This document shows, piece by piece, positions 25,205 to 32,152 of a DNA stretch of 40,126 nt (positions are counted from its first letter, which is position 1; each line of letters starts with the position of its first letter). Made by a program: the position numbers and the translations under genes. This stretch comes from Lysobacter sp. ISL-50 (GTDB lineage Bacteria; Pseudomonadota; Gammaproteobacteria; Xanthomonadales; Xanthomonadaceae): NCBI RefSeq assembly GCF_018612875.1, contig NZ_JAGGRI010000054.1, positions 1 through 40,126 on the forward strand, in the 5' to 3' direction. Under the pieces are notes generated by a model. It was given only the letters and a program-made list of their open reading frames with translations, was not told where the DNA came from and did not search any database.

Positions 25205-27733
25205 CTATCGACCGCACCATTGGCTGGCATCGCCATGCCGCTGCAGGTAAAAGGGGACGCCATGGGTCGTCAGAGCGGTTGGCGCCAACCAGCGACGGTG
25301 CCGCTCCTCGTAATCGTAAAGAGAGGCCAAGAAGCAACCCTCCGCCTGAGGCGCATACCTCATGACGCCAAGCCCGTGCCCGTAGTCCGGGACGTTCGCG
25401 CTCAGCCGGTTGCGCCACATTCCACCGGCGCTTCCGGCGACCGCGTACATCGATTTTAAGGTGGCCGAGGCCATGTCCTCGCGGCGCTGAGCCAGTATCG
25501 GCGGCAACCAGTCTTCGTAGCCACTGGCCCCTGGCTGCAAGGCACCCGACAAGGACGATTCAGCCAAAATCGCATGGATCGACTTTCCCGTATGCGGCGG
25601 CGTCGAGGCCCAGCGCGCATTGTTCATCGCCAGCATCCGCTGGTACTGCAGTGACAATGCCGCCAGGCCGGCGACGTGCGGCGTCGCGGCCGAGGTTCCA
25701 AAGAACCCCCACTTCGAAGACTTGGTGGCGCCTCCGGTGAAACTGGCCAGATTCGGCTTGGGATTCGTATCCTTTTCGGGGCTCGACGGCCTCGTCCCTC
25801 CCGGACCCAACACCGGTCCGCGCGATGAGGTGGGCCTCAAGACCGACGGGGCAGAGACATCGAGCGCGGCCACCGTCACGACATCCGCGGAATCCGCGGG
25901 CGCAACGAGCGTGCGCGCCCTGTGGCTGTAAGCCATGGGCCGGGTTTCGCTGGTGAACAATCGCAGGAAATGCCCCGCTTGATGCGTCTTGCGCACGATG
26001 CGCACACCGAAAATGCCGCCTCCCGCGGCGTGCTCATCGTTCGGTGGGTCCCAAGCATCACATCGCGCGGTGCGATCCATTGCCTGCGGAGCGTAGTCGA
26101 TCACCTCCGTGGGCGCGGCCGCGTTGCCGCCGTCCTGAGCTTCGTCGGATTGAGCCGCAACCACCCAGCCCGCCGGCTGCTTGACCACCTCTTTCCCGTT
26201 CTCCATGACGGTAACCTCGTCGGCCCAGCGCACCAGTTCCAAACGATAGTCGGCCGAGGTGTTGTGGTCGGCGGTTCGCCAGTCACTCCATGTCAGACGG
26301 ACCTCGGTTCGACCCAATAGAGCCCACAGAGGGTCCTTTGCTCCGACCGGAAAGCAATAGTCGCGCCGCGGATTGCCGAGGAGATTGACATCGTCCAGGA
26401 TGTCGGCGCCGTTGGCATCGCGGTTATCCGGCACAAAATCCTGATGCACCACCGTACCGGGACCGGCGGTGGCTTCACCGTCCCAGTAATTGGCGGAACC
26501 CTGGTTGCCTGCCGCCTGGGTGATCAATACGCCGTTTTTCCTGGCTGCGGCGAACGCCGCGTACAGTCCGGTCAATTCGCCGTTTCCCGCGGTCCCGTCA
26601 CCCGGCGATACGCCCCCCGCGTAGCCGATCGAAAGATTGATCACCTGCGCGCGGGGCGCGCCTTGTATGACATTGAACTCATCCAGACCGGCTGCATCCT
26701 GGATGGCCTTTATATGAGAAGAAAGACTCCCCGTGTCGTAAAGACGATAGCTCGCCCGCGGGGCAAAGTCGTAGATGATTTCGGTCACGCTGTTGCCGTG
26801 CCGCCCCGATTCACCAGGGTCGCCCACGCCGAACGGCTCATCGGGTATGAGTCCGATAGTCGTCAGTTTGTTCGGTTCGGTCTCGCTGTTCTTGGGCCAC
26901 TCGCCCGAATCCTGCAAATCGGCGATGTTGTCTGAGCTGAACTGATCGACGACGGCGATCGTCACGCCTTGGCCATCGAGTTCGCGCCGCAGGTCCACGG
27001 GGATTTCGGTCGCGCTCAGACCCAAGCGACGCAGCGCATCGATACCGCTCAAGGCCAGGCCTTCGCTGACGACAGCGGTGGTCCGCGGCAATGTCGCCAT
27101 CTGGATCGAACCGATTTCCTTCAGCGACGCCACCGCTTCCAGGCGGGCCAGCGCTATCGCGGCTTCCAGCATCGGCGAACCCGGTATGGGATGGGCCTCG
27201 ACGCCCTGGGCTCGCAGGGATTCACGCGCCAACGCCGCCGCGCGAGCGAGTTCGCGGGAATCCTCGATCTGCTCGACCGTCAGAGACAGGCGCAGGCTGA
27301 CTTTCACCTTTTCGCCGTCGCGGTACGGGGCCGGCAACCCGGCCCGGTCCAGTGCGGCAATTTGCGCGGCCACGGCCGCAGGCGTTCGTGCGGCGACAGC
27401 CGCGCGCGCGGAAGCAACCGGGCCACCACGTCCCGCTCCGGCTGTTCCGCCAGTGGATACGTCGCCGGGATACGAGCGCCGATACTGTTGAAGCGCCTGC
27501 AGCAACTGGCCACGACCCAGCTTGGCCTGAGCCGCGGTGCGCGGCGTCAGTTCGACGGTGTTGTTCGAATGGCCGCCGTGCGCACGGATGCGCCCGTGGT
27601 CGGCCTTGGGTGCATCCGCAGCCACCTGCGTTTTTATCCGCGTTGCTTGTGGCAAAAATGCCACAAGGCTCGCGACTGCACATGCGCCGGCCAGGCCGAA
27701 TGCGGCCCATTGCCTAGCGGTTGGTTGGTTCAT
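25205..27733 (-). CDS. Large secreted S8 family (subtilisin-like) serine protease
   Basis: An 842-residue protease with an N-terminal hydrophobic signal/anchor (AAFGLAGACAVASLVAFL). The first 250 residues are Ala/Arg-rich and carry no recognised domain. The S8 domain follows: Asp about 263 in GVTIAVVDQFSSD, His about 312 in SGRHGNSVTE, the oxyanion Asn about 410 in QAAGNQGSANYW, and Ser about 681 in FFGTSAATPHVAGLAALSLQ. Between Asn and Ser is a long insertion (about 410-610) with beta-rich text (EVRLTWSDWRTADHN). Length is well above a simple subtilisin. AGGAG precedes the ATG at 27733. It has its own terminator and probably its own promoter; it may degrade extracellular protein. Confidence 0.93.
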   Translation of the reverse strand: MNQPTARQWAAFGLAGACAVASLVAFLPQATRIKTQVAADAPKADHGRIRAHGGHSNNTVELTPRTAAQAKLGRGQLLQALQQYRRSYPGDVSTGGTAGAGRGGPVASARAAVAARTPAAVAAQIAALDRAGLPAPYRDGEKVKVSLRLSLTVEQIEDSRELARAAALARESLRAQGVEAHPIPGSPMLEAAIALARLEAVASLKEIGSIQMATLPRTTAVVSEGLALSGIDALRRLGLSATEIPVDLRRELDGQGVTIAVVDQFSSDNIADLQDSGEWPKNSETEPNKLTTIGLIPDEPFGVGDPGESGRHGNSVTEIIYDFAPRASYRLYDTGSLSSHIKAIQDAAGLDEFNVIQGAPRAQVINLSIGYAGGVSPGDGTAGNGELTGLYAAFAAARKNGVLITQAAGNQGSANYWDGEATAGPGTVVHQDFVPDNRDANGADILDDVNLLGNPRRDYCFPVGAKDPLWALLGRTEVRLTWSDWRTADHNTSADYRLELVRWADEVTVMENGKEVVKQPAGWVVAAQSDEAQDGGNAAAPTEVIDYAPQAMDRTARCDAWDPPNDEHAAGGGIFGVRIVRKTHQAGHFLRLFTSETRPMAYSHRARTLVAPADSADVVTVAALDVSAPSVLRPTSSRGPVLGPGGTRPSSPEKDTNPKPNLASFTGGATKSSKWGFFGTSAATPHVAGLAALSLQYQRMLAMNNARWASTPPHTGKSIHAILAESSLSGALQPGASGYEDWLPPILAQRREDMASATLKSMYAVAGSAGGMWRNRLSANVPDYGHGLGVMRYAPQAEGCFLASLYDYEERHRRWLAPTALTTHGVPFYLQRHGDASQWCGR

Positions 27734-27761
27734 GCATGATCTCCTGAAGCACGGCGCGATA

Positions 27762-27790
27762 ACCGATCCCGCGCAATGCCTGGGATCGGT
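27762..27790. promoter_or_regulatory. Palindrome in the protease leader
   Basis: Perfect 9-base arms ACCGATCCC and GGGATCGGT with an 11-base spacer, 29 bases upstream of the protease ATG. It may be a repressor site or an RNA hairpin in the leader. It lies between the start and the candidate promoter at 27826-27855. Confidence 0.5.
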
Positions 27791-27825
27791 GCGCGAGCAG
27801 TCGCCGCGGCCTGCACGCGTCATGG

Positions 27826-27855
27826 CTATAAGTCGAGATACAAGCGCCATCACAA
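27826..27855 (-). promoter_or_regulatory. Candidate protease promoter
   Basis: On the minus strand TTGTGA and TTATAG are 18 bases apart, a plausible sigma70 promoter about 90 bases upstream of the protease ATG, giving a leader of roughly 85 bases that includes the palindrome. No experimental support. Confidence 0.35.
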
Positions 27856-27993
27856 GGTCTGGCGTGCAGAATTCAAGCTACGGACATGCCCGAGCCTGAG
27901 GTGGAACAGCGACGGCAAGATGCTGGTCGCGCTAGGCCCTGTATCAATGTTCGTCGCTGTCGTACCAATCTGGATGCCAGCGCGTGGAATGAC

Positions 27994-28191
27994 TTACAAG
28001 CTGAAGGCGCACGACGTGATAACGCTATGCATCGTCGGCGTAACTACGTCGCAAAAGTCGCGCAGCGTTGATCGCCGAGCCGGCGCGGATGCGGCCCGCA
28101 ACAAGCCAGCGTCCTTGGAAAAATTGCTATAGATCAATCCGCCGGATGCGGCGGCGACACCATCGCTTGGCGTGCTGTTGCGCTTGCTCAT
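27994..28191 (-). CDS. Small ORF of unknown function, possible degraded or peptide gene
   Basis: A 65-residue ORF. It opens MSKRNSTPSDGVAAASGGLI, then YSNFSKDAGLLRAASAPARR, STLRDFCDVV and TPTMHSVITSCAFSL. A clear AGGGGAAG ribosome site precedes the ATG at 28191. The beginning (MSKRNSTPSDGVAAA) resembles, from memory, small conserved Ala/Ser-rich proteins; the later part does not, which would fit a frameshift. In the alternative frame the text RAGSAINAA appears near the middle. It may also be a small secreted or modified peptide, with two Cys and many Ser/Thr at the C-terminus. Not resolved from sequence. Confidence 0.45.
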   Translation of the reverse strand: MSKRNSTPSDGVAAASGGLIYSNFSKDAGLLRAASAPARRSTLRDFCDVVTPTMHSVITSCAFSL

Positions 28192-28473
28192 TTCACTTCC
28201 CCTGACATCCCGGCGTGGAGTTTCGACGGACCGGCCGCTTCATGTTTACGGAGAGACGGGCCGGCGATTCCCACCCGGCTCGATCCGATGAAACGTCCAA
28301 CACAGCATGGCGATGTTTTCGCGATGCTATCTCCACTAACGCATGTGCGAGACGGTTTCCCTACGTCATCCAATATGAAATATCGCCATCAAGAAACCGG
28401 ATAAGACATGTCCTGGAAGGCGTCGTTGTTACGATGCCGAATCCGATTTCCACGGCCTGAGGCGATGGGTTGC

Positions 28474-28509
28474 GATCGCGCTGGGTTCGTCGGAATCCAG
28501 CGCGATCGT
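28474..28509. repeat. Perfect long hairpin near a gene end
   Basis: Perfect 12-base arms CGATCGCGCTGG and CCAGCGCGATCG with a 12-base loop. It lies 17 bases after the stop of the secreted minus-strand gene at 28527. It could be its terminator, though no T-run follows on the minus strand. Confidence 0.5.
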
Positions 28510-28526
28510 CCTGCATCGGCGCGATG

Positions 28527-28874
28527 TTAGTGACTGCGGGGGTCGCCGCCGCTGCGATCGATCGCGTCCGGCGCGGCGTCGTGCCCGGCGCAACTGTCCG
28601 GCCGCGGCGAACCGGTGGTTGCCTCGGCCTGCTGCGCGTCATGGCGTTCCCGGACCAGGCGGGCGATGCGTCCGCGCGCGGACGGATGCATGACGTATTG
28701 CTCCGCGGCGATGGGGAACTGTTCCGCCAGCGCTCGCCGCACCTGACACGGCGTCATGCCGGCGTCGCTGGCGATATCCTCCGCGATGCGCCGATCGGAC
28801 ATCGACGACGGCGCGGCCTGCGCCTGCATCGCCAACAGCGTCGCGGCGAGCGCGAGTACGAATCTTCTTGGCAT
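28527..28874 (-). CDS. Small secreted hypothetical protein
   Basis: A 115-residue protein with a signal peptide (MPRRFVLALAATLLAMQAQA, cleavage near residue 20) and a hydrophilic body (MSDRRIAEDIASDAGMTPCQ, RRALAEQFPIAAEQYVMHPS, ARLVRERHDAQQAEATTG). Two cysteines are well apart, about residues 39 and 94. No family is recognised. The frame continues upstream, but the ATG at 28874 is preceded by a GGGACC-like site and gives the signal peptide. It is probably periplasmic. Confidence 0.6.
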   Translation of the reverse strand: MPRRFVLALAATLLAMQAQAAPSSMSDRRIAEDIASDAGMTPCQVRRALAEQFPIAAEQYVMHPSARGRIARLVRERHDAQQAEATTGSPRPDSCAGHDAAPDAIDRSGGDPRSH

Positions 28875-29291
28875 TGGACGGTCCCGGTGGGTATAGCGAG
28901 TCGGCCGCGAATTCGAGGCGAGCGAGTCCGCCCCGCAGGCCGGTGGCGACAGCCGGCGACGATGCAGGTGGCGCAGCGCCCGTAGAGGTCGCGCTTGAAG
29001 AACTGCGTACACAACGGATACCGCCGAGCCGTGCGCGGCCGCAATGCGCAGACGACGAAGCCGGCGTGCGGGCGACGAAAGCGGGGTTCATTGGCGCGAA
29101 CGCGAGCGGCCGTGTCGAGTCTGGCGCGGTACTATCGGCGCCGTGGCCTAGCAGGACATCGCCAGCCTCGGCGCTTGTCGGTCTTGCCGCGGCGGAAAAC
29201 ACGAACGAGCGGCCGCGGGACTTTCAAGGGCTCGTCATTCCCGCGAACGCGGCAATGATTTGCAAAGCGCAGATGCCCCCCACCCGAAGTT
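28875..29291. other. 417-base intergenic region, mostly unexplained
   Basis: No gene could be supported here on either strand: open frames are Ala/Arg-rich and lack ribosome sites. The right end holds a REP-like palindrome at 29235-29258. It separates divergent genes, so promoters for both would be expected; none stands out. Confidence 0.5.
29235..29258. repeat. REP-like palindrome
   Basis: TCATTCCCGCG and CGCGGCAATGA form an inverted repeat with one mismatch around AA. TCATTCCCGCGAA-type palindromes are widely scattered in Xanthomonadaceae genomes. It is 34 bases upstream of the membrane protein start. Confidence 0.5.
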
Positions 29292-29693
29292 ATGAAACCC
29301 ACACCCTTCCTGCGAAATCCAATGCGCCTGATCCTGCGCTCGCTGCTGGCGATGGTCGCGGCGGCGGCCGTGCTGGTGTCGGTCAATCTGGCCGGCGGCG
29401 AGGTCGCGGGTTGGCTGGGACTCGCGCCGGGAGGCAATGCGCGCCTGGGCTGGGATATGGCCTGGACCATCGCCGGCGGCATCGCCGCGATCGCGACGGC
29501 GGCGCGCTGCGCCGCGACCGCCGCGCGCGGGCATGCGCTGGCGTGCCTGGGGTTGATCGTGCTCGCCACCGGTTATGCGGTGGTGCAACTGGGCGGGGAT
29601 TTCCCGCGCTGGTTCACTGCCGGGCTGGTGCTGAGCCTGCCGCTGCAAGGCTGGCTCGGCATGCGCTGGGGCCCGCAGCGAAGCCGCTGCTGA
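29292..29693 (+). CDS. Small hypothetical membrane protein
   Basis: A 133-residue protein with about four membrane segments: LRSLLAMVAAAAVLVSVNLA, AWTIAGGIAAIATAARCAAT, HALACLGLIVLATGYAVVQL and WFTAGLVLSLPLQGWLGMRW. The end is short and basic (GPQRSRC). Start at 29292 (or 29322, MRLILRS, which would begin at the first segment). No family is recognised. It is convergent with the acidic-tail gene, with a hairpin between. Confidence 0.65.
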   Translation: MKPTPFLRNPMRLILRSLLAMVAAAAVLVSVNLAGGEVAGWLGLAPGGNARLGWDMAWTIAGGIAAIATAARCAATAARGHALACLGLIVLATGYAVVQLGGDFPRWFTAGLVLSLPLQGWLGMRWGPQRSRC

Positions 29694-29705
29694 GGATGCG
29701 CGCGA

Positions 29706-29734
29706 CCGTGGAGGGCATTGGGCACCCTCCACGG
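29706..29734. terminator. Terminator-like hairpin between convergent genes
   Basis: Perfect 10-base arms CCGTGGAGGG and CCCTCCACGG with a nine-base loop, between the membrane protein gene and the acidic-tail gene. The T-run is poor, so it may rather protect RNA ends. Confidence 0.55.
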
Positions 29735-29771
29735 CGCTCAAACGAAGTTCGAAGCGCGATCTTCGCCGGGC

Positions 29772-29993
29772 TTACTCGGAATCTTCTTCTTCCTCTTCCT
29801 CGTCGCCCTCTTCTTCATCCTCTTCGTCTTCTTCGTCCTCGTACTGCTCGCCCAGCGAGTACAGGATCCACGGCTGGCCGTCGGCGCGCGTGCCGGTGGC
29901 GACGGCGATGATGACCCAGCTGTCTTCCAGGCGCTTGTTGACTTCCTGCACGTCGTCGGTTTGAAAAACCGCTCCAATCGTTTCCAGATCCAC
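29772..29993 (-). CDS. Small protein with polyacidic C-terminal tail
   Basis: A 73-residue protein. The first 49 residues look like a compact domain (DLETIGAVFQTDDVQEVNKR, EDSWVIIAVATGTRADGQPW, ILYSLGEQY). The last 25 or so are almost all Glu and Asp. The DNA there is a GA-rich triplet run. The start is GTG at 29993, chosen because AAAGGAG lies just before it and the domain starts there. Polyacidic tails often bind basic proteins, cations or mimic nucleic acid. No family could be named with confidence, and there is no signal peptide. Confidence 0.75.
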   Translation of the reverse strand: MDLETIGAVFQTDDVQEVNKRLEDSWVIIAVATGTRADGQPWILYSLGEQYEDEEDEEDEEEGDEEEEEEDSE

Positions 29994-30330
29994 GGTGCTC
30001 GCTCCTTTGGGGTGGGGCGGAAGCATAGAGCAGGCCGATGTCGGCGGTAAGTACGTTGACAGGCGCGCCCAAGGCGCCTCCACATCCGTGCCGCCCGCCC
30101 GGGCGCCGCGCGCGCGACGGAAAAACACCGGCCTGGAACCGTGACCCAAATCGCCAAGGAACACTCTCGCTCAACGGAATTTATCGAAACTGCATGAGCG
30201 GCCGCGGTTCCGAAAGTTGCCCGCAGCGAGCGCGGCGGCGCGCGTGCACCATGGCCGCCGCGATGGTCGCGATGGGAGAACCGCTGTGAGAAGAATCATC
30301 GATGTATCGCTGCGCGAGCGAGGCCCGGGC
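29994..30330. other. 337-base divergent intergenic region
   Basis: Between the acidic-tail gene and the lipoprotein gene no gene can be supported. A GTG at 30286, in frame with the lipoprotein, has a good GGGAGAA before it and could be the true start. No clear sigma70 boxes were identified. Confidence 0.4.
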
Positions 30331-31875
30331 ATGCGCCCGCTGCTGACGCGCGCGGCCTTGTTGATGGGCGTGCTGGCGCTGGCCGGGTGCCCGAAGTGGG
30401 AGTTGGACTCCGCGGCGGTTTCGTCTTCGTCCGAGCGGGCCGCGCCCGCCGCGGCGCGGACCGCCGCCGCCACGCCCGTGGCCGCATCCGCGGGCGCCGT
30501 CGGCGCCGCGCCGGTCCATACCGGCAGCGCGCGCGCCGCGGTCGCGGCCACGTGTTCGCAGGTGCAGCAATACGGCGTCACCTTCACCCTGGACCGCGCG
30601 TATCCCTGCGGCCAGTTCGCCAACGGCGACTATTGGGTGACCCCGGTCGATGGCAGCGCCGGCAAGGTCAAGGTGATGTCGATCAGCCCGGCCTTCGCCG
30701 GCGGCCACAACGGCTTCGAGGTCAATCCGTCCAGGATCGACCGCCACGGCTTCGACAAGGACGCCGGCGGTTACGACGCCGCGCGCGTGCCGGCGCTGCC
30801 GTATTCGGCCGCGCCCAATCAGTCCATCGTCAAGGCGGTCTCGCTCGCCGGCAACGACAAGACCGCGCTGCAGACCGCGGTGGTGCTGACGGTGTTGAGC
30901 GCGGTTCCGCCCGGCGGCGGTCGCGACGTGTTCCGTCCGCCGTACTTCGGCCGCAGCAAGCCGCTGTATCCGCTCAGCCGCCTGCGCATGGACCGGTTGC
31001 CGGCGTTGACCGGCCTGCCGGACATGCCGAGCCTGCGTTCGCTGTCCGATCGATTCGCCCGGGTGCAACTGGATCATCAGCTGGGCTGGCAGGCCGATCA
31101 GATCCACCCGACGCTCAACATGCCCGACTACGGCGCGGCGATCGCGATGGACACCTCGGTGGCGTCGCTGCGCCTGATGATCGACGGCGATCCGCTCGAA
31201 CGCCGGCAGCTGGCGATCAATCTGGTCCAGTACGGCATCGATCTCGACGCCGCCATGCAGGGCGGGCTGCACTTCAACGCCGACGGCGGCCATCGCCACG
31301 GCCGCAAGCTGGTGCTGGCGATGTCGGCGCTGCTGCTCGACGACGTGGCGCTGAGCAAGCGCGTGCGCGATTTCCAGGGCGGGACGTATCAGGAGGACGA
31401 TCAGCTGTCGGTCGGCGCCGGTTCCGGCGTCGTGCTGTTCGGCAGCCCGTGTTCGGCGGAGGACTACTGGGAGAACCAGATCCACGGCACCAACTCGCGC
31501 GATTGTCGCGACCCCTACGGTTATATCGACGGCGGCCAGCAACCGGGCGACTACTACCAGTTCTGCTGCACCGCCAAGGCCTATAAGGCCACCGCGCTGG
31601 CGCTGCGGCTGCTGCCGGCCTTGCGCTGCATCTGGACCGACGACCGCATCCTGCGCTACGCCGACCGCTGGGTGCAGCATGGCGTGTGGACCCAGCCCGA
31701 TCCCTATCAGCCCCGCGGCAACGGCGCGGCCGATAACAACCCGGCCGACGGAACCGGACGCTGGCCGGCCGCGCACGGCACCGGCCGCGACGGCGGTTAC
31801 TACGCCAACCCCTTCGCCGACGCGATGTGGACCGCTTATCGGTCTCAGGCCAGTGATGTCTACTCCTGTCCCTGA
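30331..31875 (+). CDS. Lipoprotein of unknown function, helical-toroid style
   Basis: A 514-residue lipoprotein: MRPLLTRAALLMGVLALAGC is a lipobox signal with Cys at residue 20. After a low-complexity Ala/Ser linker (about 25-75) comes a large domain: TFTLDRAYPCGQFANGDYWV, ALQTAVVLTVLSAVPPGGGR, NADGGHRHGRKLVLAMSALL, TYQEDDQLSVGAGSGVVLFG and ALALRLLPALRCIWTDDRIL with RYADRWVQHGVW. The helical text with a GGHRHGRK loop recalls six-hairpin polysaccharide-active enzymes, but this is only an impression. Alternative start: GTG at 30286 with a better ribosome site. It lies upstream of a TonB-dependent receptor in the same direction (277 bases), separated by inverted repeats. Confidence 0.72.
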   Translation: MRPLLTRAALLMGVLALAGCPKWELDSAAVSSSSERAAPAAARTAAATPVAASAGAVGAAPVHTGSARAAVAATCSQVQQYGVTFTLDRAYPCGQFANGDYWVTPVDGSAGKVKVMSISPAFAGGHNGFEVNPSRIDRHGFDKDAGGYDAARVPALPYSAAPNQSIVKAVSLAGNDKTALQTAVVLTVLSAVPPGGGRDVFRPPYFGRSKPLYPLSRLRMDRLPALTGLPDMPSLRSLSDRFARVQLDHQLGWQADQIHPTLNMPDYGAAIAMDTSVASLRLMIDGDPLERRQLAINLVQYGIDLDAAMQGGLHFNADGGHRHGRKLVLAMSALLLDDVALSKRVRDFQGGTYQEDDQLSVGAGSGVVLFGSPCSAEDYWENQIHGTNSRDCRDPYGYIDGGQQPGDYYQFCCTAKAYKATALALRLLPALRCIWTDDRILRYADRWVQHGVWTQPDPYQPRGNGAADNNPADGTGRWPAAHGTGRDGGYYANPFADAMWTAYRSQASDVYSCP

Positions 31876-31904
31876 TCGCTGCTTTGCGGCGAGAAACGAG
31901 TGCG

Positions 31905-31987
31905 GAGGAGTGAGGAGTGAGTAGAGCCGGCTGAGTTCCGAGGAGCGAGCAGAGCGCAGCCTTTGCTTTGCTCGTTCCTCACTCCTC
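31905..31987. repeat. Complex inverted repeat between lipoprotein and receptor genes
   Basis: Outer arms GAGGAGTGAGGA (31905-31916) and TCCTCACTCCTC (31976-31987) are perfect 12-base complements. Inside, GAGGAGCGAGC (31939-31949) pairs with GCTCGTTCCTC (31970-31980) with one mismatch, so alternative folds compete. GGAGCGAG also pairs with CTCGCTCC at 31992-31999. It could be a terminator or attenuator after the lipoprotein gene. Gene-free gap, 277 bases. Confidence 0.6.
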
Positions 31988-32152
31988 TGGACTCGCTCCT
32001 GCTTCTCAAGCCGTCGCAAACGCGCCGAAATGCAACCGCCGTGCAACACTTATGCCATACCGTGCCGCGACGCGGAAACGTCCGCCACGCTGCCATCGGC
32101 CCAGCGCGAGCCGAATGCATTGCACCTCAGCGCCAGTCAAGGATTTCCCACG

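Larger units (their letters stand above)
27734..28526. other. Gene-poor, lower-GC stretch
   Basis: Between the protease start and the secreted protein gene, nothing but the 65-residue minus-strand ORF, the protease leader elements and a hairpin at 28474-28509 can be supported. Local GC is lower than in neighbouring genes, especially at 28200-28450. Other frames are short, mostly without ribosome sites and unlike protein. It may be regulatory DNA, a decayed gene or transferred material. Confidence 0.5.

Noticed and set aside
27776-28132. A 118-codon plus-strand frame antisense to the small ORF
   Set aside because: No ribosome site, no domain, and it overlaps the protease leader elements.
28188-28373. 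A 61-codon minus-strand frame ending in an ATGA overlap with the small ORF at 28191
   Set aside because: The overlap is tempting, but the frame starts with TTG, has no ribosome site and unlikely composition.
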